NCBI GenBank assembly: GCA_965232165.1
Contig: CBDDOY010000001.1
Span: forward strand, 1,426,001 to 1,490,000
Reading direction: 5' to 3'
Origin: UBA2779 sp965232165
GTDB taxonomy: Bacteria > Spirochaetota > Spirochaetia > DSM-2461
Length of the DNA: 64,000 nucleotides
Shown here: positions 1 through 9,531 of the stretch, piece by piece
Position numbering within the stretch: position 1 is the stretch's first letter
Layout: each line of letters opens with the position of its first letter
Program-made: the position numbers and the translations under genes
The notes under the pieces: generated by a model
The model's input: the letters and a program-made list of their open reading frames with translations, nothing else
The model's database searches: none
Told to the model about the DNA's origin: nothing

Positions 1-2130
1 GACATCATCCGGGATGTCTTCGCAACATGCCGTTTCGATGGTGCATATCGGGATGCCTTGTTATCCCTGCAACTGACGGCCAACGGCACTTATGGGGATG
101 GCCGATTAAGTGCACGATGGTATCTCTATGAAGCCGGAAAAAAGGATGTTTACGCATCAAGTTCATCAAGGCCCGTCGTTATTGGCGAAACAGAAGAACC
201 CTCAGTCTCCTTTGAGCTGTCCGTCTCGGAACCGCGGCAGTGGAGCGCCGAGGCCCCCTTCCTCTACAGCCTGATAGTCGAAATATACGCTGAAGACGGT
301 CAGGTTGTTGACAAGCGGTCCATGGCCTGGGGATTCCGTCAAATCGAGGTTCTATCAGGAACGAAGGGCGGGCAGCTCACCCTGAATGGACGGCCAATAA
401 AGCTTCATGGGGTCAAGAGGTCATATACTCAAACGAGTCAGAATTCCTCTTGGACAAGAGACGAAATCGAGGCCGATCTTTTATTCCTAAGGCGGCTGAA
501 TGTGAACGCCATATTCACGGCGGTTCATCATGGTCCCGAGGATTTATACGATCTTGCCGACCGGATCGGCATATATCTCATCGACTCTGGCACGCCGGGG
601 GATGAGGTATTGATGTCAAGCCATGAGAATCACCCTTCGATTGTTTGCCGGTCAGAGGTCTTCCATCATCAACAGACAGAACTTAATCAGAAGGCTTCCG
701 CCATACCTATGGTTTTCCAGGACAAGCCGGTCATCCTCTGGGTCTCGGAATTGAATTTCGGATTAGGCGAATACACGAAGCAGTTGGATGAGCAGTTGAA
801 TACCGCCGGAATTGGAATCATCGGAACGGATGATGCCGAGCCGATCAATTCAGAAACGATGTTGGGAAAGCCGGAAATTGCCGAGCTTCAATACTGGTTC
901 ACCCCTGTTGCCGTTGAACCTGAAGATTTGGAGCACGGCATTGTTGCCGTCCACAATAGAAATGTATTTGTCAACCTGTCGGAATTCGAGCTGCGATGGT
1001 TCTTACAGAGGGATGGCCGATCATTGGCAGAGGGCAGGGTGCATCGGCCCGATATTATGCCTGGACAGAGTCAGCCTGTTCACCTCTTTCGGGATATCTC
1101 CGCCTATCATGGAACCGATGAGGGCTTTGTTACCATCTTGCTATGCCTGAAAGAAGGAAACTCCTGGGGCAAGGCGGGCATGGAATTAGGCATACGGCAG
1201 TTACCACTTCCCAAGGTGAGCGCAAGGCCTGCCATCTATCCCGATATCGGCTACGGGAATTCCCGGCAATCAGATAACCGGGCACATGGAGAAGACCGGG
1301 ATGAACAGACCTATGCTCCCTGGCAATACAGAATCCATGAGCAAGACCTCTTGTTAGTCCGGGAGAAGGCGGGTCTGCGGGTCAATCTTGAAACCGGATT
1401 GACAGAGACCCTGGATTTTGGTCTGGGTAACATCTTAACCACGGGAATCAGACCCTGCGTTACGGAAAGCGGCAATCACAGGCCATCTGAAGAAGGGCTT
1501 GACACCCCGATCACCCTGACAGGCCGAAAGATCAAACGCCATGGGGATGACCTGGAACTGCTGTTTAAGCTAAAGGCTCCGGTGTTCGGTAAACCGTTGC
1601 GGCTCACTATGCGTCTAGCACCCGATGGGAGGATAACCTATTCTTTTAATACACCCGCAGGCAAGGCGGATAATGGCCTGGGGATTCTCCTTGGCCTTCA
1701 GTCCCGATTCAAGGAGATTTCCTGGTATGGCTGCGGCCCTCATCCCATGTTTTCAAGTGCGCAGAAAAGCTCTGTCGTCGGTGTGTATGCCTTGAATCTC
1801 GATTCCATGGAATCTCAAGGACTGTACAGCTATGTTGGTGTTCGCCGGCTCCAGATATCGGGTAGAGGCAATATGCTGACCATAGCGGCAGGAAGCAGGC
1901 TATTGAAATTCCGTTGCGGCATTGACGGCTCAGGCAATTCTTATGTCCATATCGGCAATGACGATGAGGGTGCCGAAAGACAAAAACGGCCGCAGAATGA
2001 AATACAGATGAGTATTATTTGTCATGATAGCTTGCGGCCGTCTGCTTCATCTCGACAGCCTGACCCGATCCGTCTTCCAAACCCTTCTGCACCATGGCTG
2101 TTACCCCGGTTGACAGGCCATAGAGGTTGA
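1..2130 (+). CDS. Beta-galactosidase-like GH2 protein, 5'-truncated by window edge, catalytic core missing
   Basis: The frame is open from base 1 and its start lies upstream of the window; a TTG at 58 is only an internal candidate. The order of domains follows LacZ: the end of the sugar-binding and immunoglobulin-like domains, the start of the TIM barrel (LTLNGRPIKLHGVKR near 373-417), a domain-4-like segment starting near 890 and a C-terminal small domain. In LacZ the barrel contains a general acid/base Glu in a W-S-L-G-N-E motif. The aligned segment here reads ILWVSELNFGLG (about 730-765), so the N-E pair is gone. Only about 45 residues then separate it from domain 4, so the region that carries the nucleophile is missing. 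It is probably an inactive pseudoenzyme or a decaying gene. The last ~30 codons run antisense over the argG 3' end, and the family-like sequence ends near 2045. Confidence 0.7.
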   Translation, partial: DIIRDVFATCRFDGAYRDALLSLQLTANGTYGDGRLSARWYLYEAGKKDVYASSSSRPVVIGETEEPSVSFELSVSEPRQWSAEAPFLYSLIVEIYAEDGQVVDKRSMAWGFRQIEVLSGTKGGQLTLNGRPIKLHGVKRSYTQTSQNSSWTRDEIEADLLFLRRLNVNAIFTAVHHGPEDLYDLADRIGIYLIDSGTPGDEVLMSSHENHPSIVCRSEVFHHQQTELNQKASAIPMVFQDKPVILWVSELNFGLGEYTKQLDEQLNTAGIGIIGTDDAEPINSETMLGKPEIAELQYWFTPVAVEPEDLEHGIVAVHNRNVFVNLSEFELRWFLQRDGRSLAEGRVHRPDIMPGQSQPVHLFRDISAYHGTDEGFVTILLCLKEGNSWGKAGMELGIRQLPLPKVSARPAIYPDIGYGNSRQSDNRAHGEDRDEQTYAPWQYRIHEQDLLLVREKAGLRVNLETGLTETLDFGLGNILTTGIRPCVTESGNHRPSEEGLDTPITLTGRKIKRHGDDLELLFKLKAPVFGKPLRLTMRLAPDGRITYSFNTPAGKADNGLGILLGLQSRFKEISWYGCGPHPMFSSAQKSSVVGVYALNLDSMESQGLYSYVGVRRLQISGRGNMLTIAAGSRLLKFRCGIDGSGNSYVHIGNDDEGAERQKRPQNEIQMSIICHDSLRPSASSRQPDPIRLPNPSAPWLLPRLTGHRG

Positions 2131-3292
2131 TAAAGCCCTCGGCATCGGCGTGATCATAACCCGTTTCTCCAAAACTGGCTAATTCCTCCAGATACAGGGC
2201 ATAGGGAGACTTCCTGCCGACCACGGAGGCATTTCCCTTATAGAGGGCAAGCCGCACCGACCCCGTTGTGTATGCGGTTACCGAATTCATATATGCCTCG
2301 AGTCCCACACGCGCCGTTGTGAACCATTTCCCTGCATATACCAAATCCGAATAGTACTGGGAGAGTTTGTTCTTCATGCTCAATGCATCATAGTTGATGG
2401 TCAACATCTCCATATCCCGAAGGGCGTTGTGAAGTATGGTGCCGCCCGGGGTTTCATAGACTCCGCGGCTCTTCATGCCGACCATACGGGTTTCGACTAT
2501 GTCGATGCGGCCTATGCCGTTTGCGGCTCCCAGCTTGTTGAGTTCGGTCAGGAGGGGCAGCGCAGCCAGTCTCTTGCCGTTCAGGCCTGCCGGTATGCCT
2601 TTTTCGAAGTCGATGGTGATTTCCACTACCTGGTCAGGGGCATCCTGTGGACTGGTTGTGAGCCGGTGCATGTTCTCTTCCGGCGCATTCCAGGGGTCTT
2701 CCAGACACCCGCCCTCATGGCTCATGTGCCAGATGTTCCAGTCTCGGCTATAGATGTTCTGCCTGGAGATTGGGCCAATATCCAGCCGATGCTTCTCGGC
2801 ATAGGCGATGGCTTGTTCCCGGCTGTGTATATCCCACAGCCTCCAGGGGGCAATGACCTTGAGATGAGGGGCCAGCGCCTTGTAGGTCAGTTCAAATCGC
2901 ACCTGATCGTTACCCTTGCCGGTGCAGCCGTGGGCGAGGGTGTCACAACCTTCAGCGAGGGCTGTTTCCACCTGTTTCTTGGCCTGAAGAGGCCGGGCTA
3001 TTGAGGTGCCAAGGAGGTATTTCCCCTCATAGACAGCCCCGGCTCTTACCATGGGGAAGAGATAATCCGCCACAAATTCCTCCCGGCAGTCCACTAATAA
3101 GTACTTTGATGCCCCGGAGGCATAAGCCTTGCGCTGAACCGCTTCCCAATCCTCTTGTTGCCCGACATTGACACATACGGCGATAATTTCTGGATTGTCG
3201 AAGTTTTCCTTGAGCCAGGGCATGATGATGGATGTGTCGAGTCCGCCTGAATAGGCCAGACAGATTTTCCGTGTTTTTCCTTTGGATTTCAA
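2015..3292 (-). CDS. argG: Argininosuccinate synthase
   Basis: Joins citrulline and aspartate with ATP to give argininosuccinate, the seventh step of arginine synthesis, in the cytoplasm. The N-terminus has the family's ATP pyrophosphatase P-loop (AYSGGLDTS, residues 13-21), followed by GTSIARPL and GCTGKGNDQVRFE. At 425 residues it has normal family length. It is the last gene of the argC-argB-argD-argG run and starts 4 bases after argD. Its 3' end overlaps the convergent GH2-like frame by about 115 bases. No broken motif was seen. Confidence 0.97.
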   Translation of the reverse strand: MKSKGKTRKICLAYSGGLDTSIIMPWLKENFDNPEIIAVCVNVGQQEDWEAVQRKAYASGASKYLLVDCREEFVADYLFPMVRAGAVYEGKYLLGTSIARPLQAKKQVETALAEGCDTLAHGCTGKGNDQVRFELTYKALAPHLKVIAPWRLWDIHSREQAIAYAEKHRLDIGPISRQNIYSRDWNIWHMSHEGGCLEDPWNAPEENMHRLTTSPQDAPDQVVEITIDFEKGIPAGLNGKRLAALPLLTELNKLGAANGIGRIDIVETRMVGMKSRGVYETPGGTILHNALRDMEMLTINYDALSMKNKLSQYYSDLVYAGKWFTTARVGLEAYMNSVTAYTTGSVRLALYKGNASVVGRKSPYALYLEELASFGETGYDHADAEGFINLYGLSTGVTAMVQKGLEDGSGQAVEMKQTAASYHDK

Positions 3293-3296
3293 TTTC

Positions 3297-4499
3297 TTAT
3301 CCTTCTATATCTTTTCTAATTACCTCAAGCATCTGGGCAATGCCCCATTTGAGTTCATCATCCGAAATAACTAGGGGCGGCGCCAGCCGCAGTACGTCTG
3401 TCCCGCTCTTTAAGATGATGATTCCCCTCTCGTTCATCTTCGCAATGATACGGTCACACCAGGGGCCGTCAAACTTCGTGTCCCGGAGCCGGAGGCCCAG
3501 GAGCAAACCAGCCCCTCTCACCTCTCCGGCTCTTTCTCCCAGCCCTTCTTCTAACAATCGGACGGCGAATTCCCCCTTCCGGCTTACTTCGTCAATGAAT
3601 TCATGAGCCGTTACAATGTCCCACACCTTCAAGGCCACCATCGTCGTAACAGGACCGCCGCCGAAGGTTGAGGCATGATGGCCAGGTTTGAGCAGGGCAT
3701 CAACCTTGGCCGGCAGGAGGGTGGCCGACAGCGGCAATCCCCCGCCCAGGGGCTTGGCAAGGGTAATGATGTCCGGCTTCAGTCCGATACGTTCACCGGC
3801 ATAGAGTGCACCGCAGCGGCCAAGCCCGCTCTGAACCTCATCGGCAATCAGAAGCGCATCGTACTGCCGGCAGAGCCGGTTCAGGGCTTCGGCGAATTCG
3901 CGGCTGAGTTGATTCAGTCCCCCTTCGCCCTGTACCGGTTCGACAATGACACCCGCAACCGTCTCGTCCAAGTTGTCTTCGAGCGCCTGCAAATCATTAT
4001 ACGGCAGTATCGTGCAGCCAGGCAGCAGGGGTTCAAAAGGCATCGTATACTTCCGGTTTGCCGTCAGGCTAAGCGAGCCCATCGTCCTGCCGTGGAATGA
4101 ACTGCTGAAGGCAATGAGACGGTGATGACCGGCGCCTTTGCGGGACAACGCATAGAGTCGGGCGTATTTGAGCGCCGCCTCGTTAGCCTCGGTGCCGGAG
4201 CTTCCGAAATGCACCGCTGCCGCCGCGGCATGCGAGGCGACGATTTTCTCGGCCAATTCAAGCTGCGGCGGGGTGGTGAACAGGTTAGATACATGGGTGA
4301 GTTTGGTCATCTGTTCATACGCCGTTTCGGCCAGGTCCCGTCTGCCATAGCCCAGTGCGTTGACGGCGATGCCGGCTCCCATGTCGAGATACTCCTTGCC
4401 GGAGGCGTCGTAAAGACGGCATCCCTCGCCGTGAGAAAAGACTAGAAGCTCTTCGCCGTATTGTTTAGCGAGAGGATGATTTTTTATTCGCTGTTTCAA
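3297..4499 (-). CDS. argD: Acetylornithine aminotransferase
   Basis: PLP-dependent class III aminotransferase that converts N-acetylglutamate semialdehyde to N-acetylornithine. Visible family motifs include FGSSGTEANEAALKYAR (substrate and phosphate binding), the DEVQSGLGR segment that contacts the PLP ring, and the Schiff-base lysine in LAKPLGGGLPL. Length (400 residues) is normal. The start appears to be a TTG one base after the argB stop, which implies translational coupling. It could also serve as succinyldiaminopimelate aminotransferase, as ArgD does in some bacteria. Confidence 0.95.
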   Translation of the reverse strand: MKQRIKNHPLAKQYGEELLVFSHGEGCRLYDASGKEYLDMGAGIAVNALGYGRRDLAETAYEQMTKLTHVSNLFTTPPQLELAEKIVASHAAAAAVHFGSSGTEANEAALKYARLYALSRKGAGHHRLIAFSSSFHGRTMGSLSLTANRKYTMPFEPLLPGCTILPYNDLQALEDNLDETVAGVIVEPVQGEGGLNQLSREFAEALNRLCRQYDALLIADEVQSGLGRCGALYAGERIGLKPDIITLAKPLGGGLPLSATLLPAKVDALLKPGHHASTFGGGPVTTMVALKVWDIVTAHEFIDEVSRKGEFAVRLLEEGLGERAGEVRGAGLLLGLRLRDTKFDGPWCDRIIAKMNERGIIILKSGTDVLRLAPPLVISDDELKWGIAQMLEVIRKDIEG

Positions 4500-4500
4500 T

Positions 4501-5271
4501 TCATTCTCCGATTATTCTCGTTCCCTGCCTTCCATCCAGGATGCGCTGCCATTCCCCTTGCTCCCCGTAGGCGGCGATGTGGACCGCATGAACTCCGGCT
4601 TTCAAGGCATCGACCGCCGATCTCAGTTTCGGTATCATTCCCGTGCTGACAACACCTTCGGCAATCAATTTCTCAGAGTCGGCCATGGTGACTGACGGCA
4701 TGATCTTTCCGTTATTAAGCACTCCCGGCACATCGGATAGGAAGATTAGGCGGGATGCCTGCGCCGTCTTTGCCAATGCCAGGGCCGCTTCATCGGCATT
4801 GATGTTCAAAGCCGCGCCTGATGCGTCCATCGAGGGAGGAGCCATGATGGGCAGGAAATTTCCCTTCCACAGCAGTTCCAATGGGTGCATTGAAACTTCC
4901 GTGACGACTCCGGTCATGTCGGTGACATCTTCATCAAATAGTCTCTTGCCTGTCATGATGCCGCCGTCGGCACCGCAGAGCCCCCAGGATGCAATTTTCC
5001 GGGAACAGAAAATTCTTACCAGACGCTTATTGACGGCTCCGGCCAGGGCCATATCGACTAGCGCCATCTCCTCAGGTGATGTCCGTCGGCGGCCCTGTTG
5101 GAAGCGAGGGATGAAGCCGTGTGTTTCCTGAAGCCGGTTAATGGCCGATCCGCCTCCATGGACGAGCAAAATTTTCTCTCCATCATGCAGTCTCCCTGCC
5201 AAATCATCGGCCAGGGCCGTCATAACGCGGTCATTCTCGGCAGTACGTCCGCCTATTTTGATGATTGTCAT
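4501..5271 (-). CDS. argB: Acetylglutamate kinase
   Basis: Phosphorylates N-acetylglutamate, the second step of the acetylated arginine route. The amino-acid kinase fold is recognisable from KIGGRTAEND at the N-terminus, HGGGSAINRL (glycine-rich loop), NINADEAALALA and FLSDVPGVL towards the C-terminal ATP site. At 256 residues it is of the short form. It overlaps argC by 4 bases and nearly abuts argD, so the four arg genes look co-transcribed and translationally coupled. Confidence 0.95.
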   Translation of the reverse strand: MTIIKIGGRTAENDRVMTALADDLAGRLHDGEKILLVHGGGSAINRLQETHGFIPRFQQGRRRTSPEEMALVDMALAGAVNKRLVRIFCSRKIASWGLCGADGGIMTGKRLFDEDVTDMTGVVTEVSMHPLELLWKGNFLPIMAPPSMDASGAALNINADEAALALAKTAQASRLIFLSDVPGVLNNGKIMPSVTMADSEKLIAEGVVSTGMIPKLRSAVDALKAGVHAVHIAAYGEQGEWQRILDGRQGTRIIGE

Positions 5272-6308
5272 ACTTCGCTTCTCAATGGCAGTCCCGCAGT
5301 ATCGGGAAAACCGAAGCGGATGTTGAAGGCCTGCACCGCCTGCCCAGCCGCTCCTTTAAGCAGGTTGTCGATGACGCTGAAGAGATATAGCAATCGGCCG
5401 TCGGCGATGTGCCGGCCTATGTCACAGCGGTTTGAGCCGACGACATCCCTGGTATCCGGTATCTGATCATAGCGAAGCTGGATAAACGGGGCCTGGCCGT
5501 ATTGTATTTGAAAGGCGCGGTCTACCTCTTCTTCAATATTCGTTTTGTCTTTGAGAAGCACCGTGGCGGTCGCCGCCATACCCCGGCGCATAGGAACCAG
5601 ATGGGGGGCGAAATACAGGGGGGCATGGTATCCGCAGGCCATGAGTTCCTGCCTCATCTCGGATACATGCCTGTGCCCCAGTCCAGGATTGTAGGCCCTT
5701 GTGCTCTCGGCACGCTCAACATACATCGATGATTCTCTAGGCATCCTGCCGGCCCCGGAAATTCCGCTCATCGCACTTACCGTAATCGGACCTGTAATCA
5801 GGTTCCTCCTGATGAGCGGGATGAGCGGAAGAAGCACGCAGGTGGGATAACAGCCCGGAACGGCGACAATGTCAGCTTTTGTTAATTGCTCACGATAAAT
5901 CTCCGCCAGTCCATACACCGCCTGGCTGCGCAGCCGCGGAAACGGCGCTTCCTGGCCATAGACGGACTCATGGGTCTTGGGATTTTCAAGCCGGAAGTCT
6001 GCGGACAGATCGATAATCACCGATTTCTTGAAAAACGGCCCGCAATAATTCGCCGAATCTCCCGGAGGCAGTGCAGAAAAAATGGCATCAGGCTCGGCGC
6101 CCAGGATATCTTCCCTGCTTAGAAACTTCCCATCCTTGGTGAACCGGTTGGGATATTGATTGAAGAGACCCGGATCCCGCCCGTGAACGGTCTCTCCAGC
6201 CGCCGATCTGGACACCGGAATAACCCTGTCGACAAAGGGGTGATCCAGAAGCAGTCTCATGAGAACCCGGCCCGTGTATCCAGTCGCACCAAAAACAGCA
6301 GTTTTCAT
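5268..6308 (-). CDS. argC: N-acetyl-gamma-glutamyl-phosphate reductase
   Basis: NADPH-dependent reduction of N-acetylglutamyl phosphate, the third arginine step. An N-terminal dinucleotide-binding loop (FGATGYTGRVLMRLL) and the active-site cysteine motif VPGCYPT are present. Length is 346 residues. It is the first gene of the minus-strand arg operon, with only 26 bases between its start and the divergent biotin ligase start, so both promoters must be compact or overlap neighbouring genes. No clear Shine-Dalgarno sequence precedes its ATG. Genes for ArgJ, ArgA, ArgF and ArgH are not in the window. Confidence 0.95.
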   Translation of the reverse strand: MKTAVFGATGYTGRVLMRLLLDHPFVDRVIPVSRSAAGETVHGRDPGLFNQYPNRFTKDGKFLSREDILGAEPDAIFSALPPGDSANYCGPFFKKSVIIDLSADFRLENPKTHESVYGQEAPFPRLRSQAVYGLAEIYREQLTKADIVAVPGCYPTCVLLPLIPLIRRNLITGPITVSAMSGISGAGRMPRESSMYVERAESTRAYNPGLGHRHVSEMRQELMACGYHAPLYFAPHLVPMRRGMAATATVLLKDKTNIEEEVDRAFQIQYGQAPFIQLRYDQIPDTRDVVGSNRCDIGRHIADGRLLYLFSVIDNLLKGAAGQAVQAFNIRFGFPDTAGLPLRSEV

Positions 6309-6334
6309 CGTGAATTATCTCAAAATAAGGTAAA

Positions 6335-7057
6335 ATGATGCGTATGTCCATTCCCTCCGCCGTCCTCAGAAAGAAGATTAGCGCCTCAACTATGGATGAC
6401 GCGGCGAAGGCAGTTCATACAGGACATGGCCATGGTACGGTCTGCATGGCCCTTAAACAGAGTTTTGGAAGGGGCAGGCTGCCGGGGCGTCAATGGGTCA
6501 ACGGCCATCAATCTCTTCTCTTCACGCTGATATTCGATCAAAAGACTCACCGCGAGACTTATCCATTCACCCAGGTTATGGCTTTGGCCCTCTGTCGGCA
6601 TCTCGAAAAGGCCCACGGACTTCGGCCCCAGATTAAGTGGCCCAATGATGTTCTGCTCGAGGGGCATAAAACTGCCGGCATACTCGTGGAATCCCTTGAT
6701 CGATTCTATCTCGCCGGTATGGGATTAAACCTCGTCTTTGAGGGGGATGAAAATGATTTCAGACTGCCGGCGGCAGGACTTTCCGATCACATCGGAAGAC
6801 GGCCGGACACTGATGAGGAATTGGCAGGGATACTGGAAGAATTGAATCATCTCATAAACAACCCGGCCCGTATTGAGGATCTGATGAGTCGATTAGCCTT
6901 TATGAATCAGGAAGTCAAGGTTCGCCTGGGTGATCCATCAAGGAAGGAAACACAGCAGGGAAGAGTTCTGGGATTGAACAGAGATGGTTCCCTCCTTCTG
7001 ACCATTGGCAGGAACCGGTTGTTTTCCGTGTACAGCGGTGAAATCGATTTTTCTTGA
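6335..7057 (+). CDS. birA: Biotin--[biotin carboxyl carrier protein] ligase (monofunctional)
   Basis: Activates biotin as biotinyl-AMP and attaches it to the lysine of biotin acceptor proteins. The biotinyl-AMP loop appears as SFGRGRLPGRQW near residues 44-55, with KWPNDVLLEGHKTAGIL around residue 100. A short C-terminal domain follows. At 240 residues it lacks the N-terminal helix-turn-helix of E. coli BirA, so it should not repress a biotin operon. The start was chosen at the first of two adjacent ATGs, 6-8 bases after an AAGG-type ribosome site. It is divergent from argC. Confidence 0.9.
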   Translation: MMRMSIPSAVLRKKISASTMDDAAKAVHTGHGHGTVCMALKQSFGRGRLPGRQWVNGHQSLLFTLIFDQKTHRETYPFTQVMALALCRHLEKAHGLRPQIKWPNDVLLEGHKTAGILVESLDRFYLAGMGLNLVFEGDENDFRLPAAGLSDHIGRRPDTDEELAGILEELNHLINNPARIEDLMSRLAFMNQEVKVRLGDPSRKETQQGRVLGLNRDGSLLLTIGRNRLFSVYSGEIDFS

Positions 7058-7299
7058 TGATCAGAGTTCTTTTTTGTATGTTTCTAATCGGGAAAACTGC
7101 CTCAAAAGGCATGATCACACCCAATGGAGCTTGCCTCAAATGAGTGGTTTTACGTCCTGTAGGCAAGACAAATAAAGGTTCTGGGTGCGTACTGCACATG
7201 GTATTCAGGATTCTTCATTTGTTGTCGCTTGCCAGTCGGAGAGGTCATTTGAGCCAGGTTCTCACTAATAAAAAATACCTATAAGGAGAGTTATCAACT

Positions 7300-8946
7300 A
7301 TGGCCAAACAGTTGGTTTTTAACGAGGAGGCACGAAAAAGTCTTCTCAAGGGCGTTCAGAAGCTATCCGACGCTGTCAAGGTCACTCTTGGCCCAAAGGG
7401 CCGCAATGTGCTTCTGGATAAGAAATTTGGCGCACCGACAGTCACGAAAGATGGTGTTTCGGTAGCCAGAGAAGTCGAGCTGGAAGATCCGTATGAGAAT
7501 ATGGGAGCGCAACTGCTGAAGGAAGTTGCCACGAAGACTAATGATGTCGCAGGGGACGGTACGACAACCGCAACGGTGCTGGCGTATTCCATAAGCAAGG
7601 AAGGCCTTAAATCCGTTGCAGCAGGGGTTAATCCCATGGGAATCAAACGCGGCATTGACAAGGCCGTTGTGGTAGCGATTGAGGATATTCGTAAGAGCAA
7701 GAAAGAAATTAAGGACAAAGAGGAAATTTCTCAGGTTGCCGCTATTTCTGCTAATAACGATAAAGAGATTGGGGATGAAATCGCCAATGCCATGGAGAAG
7801 GTTGGGAAAGATGGGGTAATCACCGTCGAAGAATCCAAGACCATCGAATCATGGACCGAATTCGTCGAAGGTATGCAGTTTGACCGCGGCTACCTATCCC
7901 CCTACTTTGTCACAAACCGGGAGAACATGACCACCGTTCTGGATAATCCATACATTTTGATCTTCGATAAGAAAATCAGCAGCATGAAGGACCTCCTTCC
8001 AGTGCTGGAAAAGGTGGCTCAGGCCGGCAAACCCATTCTTATCATCGCCGAAGATGTCGAGGGTGAAGCCCTTGCGACTCTCGTTGTGAATACAATTCGC
8101 GGGACTCTGAATGTATGCGCCGTCAAAGCTCCGGGGTTCGGAGATCGCCGAAAGGCCATGCTGGAAGATATAGCCATTCTTACCGGTGGTCAGGTGATCG
8201 CAGAAGAAGTTGGATTGAAGCTTGAAAACACCGAATTGAATCAACTCGGTCAGGCGAGTTCCATCAAGGTGGAGAAAGAGAATACAACCATCATCAACGG
8301 CGCCGGCAAGGAAAGCGATATAAAGGGCCGCATCGCCCAGATCAAGGCCCAGATTGAGGACACCACCTCCGATTATGACAGGGAGAAGCTCCAGGAGCGT
8401 TTGGCCAAACTCGCCGGCGGTGTCGCCGTCATCAATGTTGGCGCCGCTACTGAGGTTGAACTCAAGGAAAAGAAGCACAGGGTGGAGGATGCTTTATCCG
8501 CTACCCGCGCGGCTGTCGAGGAAGGTATCATCGCCGGCGGCGGTCTCATTCTTATTCAGGCCGGCAATGCCCTCGCAAAACACAGCCTTTCCGGCTGTAC
8601 CGAAGAAGAGAAGATCGGATTCAGCATAGTGAGGCGGGCCCTGGAAGAACCCATCCGTCAAATCGCAGAGAATTCAGGTGTCGATGGGGCCATCATTGCC
8701 GATAAGGCCAAGGGCGAGAAGAAAGGGATAGGTTTTGATGCGAACACATTGGAATGGGTAGACCTCATGGCTGCCGGCATCATCGATCCGGCCAAGGTGA
8801 CCAGGAGCGCCCTCCAGAACGCTGCATCCATCGCCAGTCTTCTGCTTACAACGGAGTGCGCCATTACGGATATTCCGGAGAAAGACGCACCGGCAGCGCC
8901 CCCGCCGGGCGGTGGCGGCATGGGCGGCATGGGCGGCATGATGTAG
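7300..8946 (+). CDS. groEL: 60-kDa chaperonin GroEL
   Basis: ATP-driven folding chaperonin. The full 548-residue protein is present, with DGTTTATVLA (ATP site) in the first quarter, an intact apical domain and the Gly-Gly-Met tail at the C-terminus. AAGGAGAG lies about 10 bases before the ATG. No groES lies next to it. The 240 bases upstream show no CIRCE operator (TTAGCACTC-N9-GAGTGCTAA), so HrcA control at this site is not supported. Confidence 0.98.
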   Translation: MAKQLVFNEEARKSLLKGVQKLSDAVKVTLGPKGRNVLLDKKFGAPTVTKDGVSVAREVELEDPYENMGAQLLKEVATKTNDVAGDGTTTATVLAYSISKEGLKSVAAGVNPMGIKRGIDKAVVVAIEDIRKSKKEIKDKEEISQVAAISANNDKEIGDEIANAMEKVGKDGVITVEESKTIESWTEFVEGMQFDRGYLSPYFVTNRENMTTVLDNPYILIFDKKISSMKDLLPVLEKVAQAGKPILIIAEDVEGEALATLVVNTIRGTLNVCAVKAPGFGDRRKAMLEDIAILTGGQVIAEEVGLKLENTELNQLGQASSIKVEKENTTIINGAGKESDIKGRIAQIKAQIEDTTSDYDREKLQERLAKLAGGVAVINVGAATEVELKEKKHRVEDALSATRAAVEEGIIAGGGLILIQAGNALAKHSLSGCTEEEKIGFSIVRRALEEPIRQIAENSGVDGAIIADKAKGEKKGIGFDANTLEWVDLMAAGIIDPAKVTRSALQNAASIASLLLTTECAITDIPEKDAPAAPPPGGGGMGGMGGMM

Positions 8947-9144
8947 GCCGGCTCACTAAGTAGTATATAGGGGCTGTGGCAGAAGGCTCTTTGACCCGCA
9001 TGCGGCGGTGGTGAGAAAGAATCTGAAAACTTGAGTAAGGGGTTTCAGAATCCGCCATCACCCCTGCCTGCCGGTCAGCTCCTCCTCCTAACGGGCACTT
9101 CCGAGGTTTTTTGACACAGCCCATTTCTCATAAGGCGGGTTTGC

Positions 9145-9399
9145 ATGAAAAAAGAAGATTATGTATTTACCATAGGCTTTGATGGCGGCAGAGCCGTTGT
9201 TGATCGGCATGCCCGGTCGAAGTATGGTCGGCCAGATACGCATTCCTTGGCGGACAAGGGGCTGTATCAAGCCGCTTATCGCAGTGCGGTATTCGATAAG
9301 AATGAGGCCGATGCGAAGTATATCTTGGAAAAACTCAACACAATTTCCACCGTACAATACAAAACCACGGAAGAGCTGAGCAAACTATTTGGCATTTAG
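9145..9399 (+). CDS. Small conserved-looking hypothetical protein
   Basis: 84 residues with an AAGGCGG ribosome site about 7 bases upstream of the ATG. It is soluble, mixed charged and polar, with no signal peptide or membrane segment. The middle (ADKGLYQAAYRSAVFDKNEA) looks helical. I do not recognise a family. It lies between groEL and the yajC-secDF group, on the same strand. Codon use resembles its neighbours, which is the main reason to accept it. Confidence 0.6.
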   Translation: MKKEDYVFTIGFDGGRAVVDRHARSKYGRPDTHSLADKGLYQAAYRSAVFDKNEADAKYILEKLNTISTVQYKTTEELSKLFGI

Positions 9400-9422
9400 T
9401 TCTCATCTGATGCAATCTGTCA

Positions 9423-9452
9423 TTGACGCAGCTTCGGGAATAGTGGTACAGT
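9423..9452 (+). promoter_or_regulatory. Possible sigma-70 promoter for yajC-secDF
   Basis: TTGACG at 9423-9428 and TACAGT at 9447-9452 are 18 bases apart and lie 80 bases upstream of yajC. The -35 box matches five of six consensus bases and the -10 box four. No transcript data are available. Confidence 0.35.
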
Positions 9453-9531
9453 GATTTGATTTTCAATATTACAAGTTGCGTCCATGTTGTTGCAGCAGGG
9501 ACCGGCTTGAAAAAAGCAAGGCAGGATTAAC

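Noticed and set aside
3675..4445. Plus-strand frames opposite argD
   Set aside because: Shadows of a clear, full-length aminotransferase gene.
7058..7299. CIRCE operator ahead of groEL
   Set aside because: No TTAGCACTC/GAGTGCTAA pair was found.
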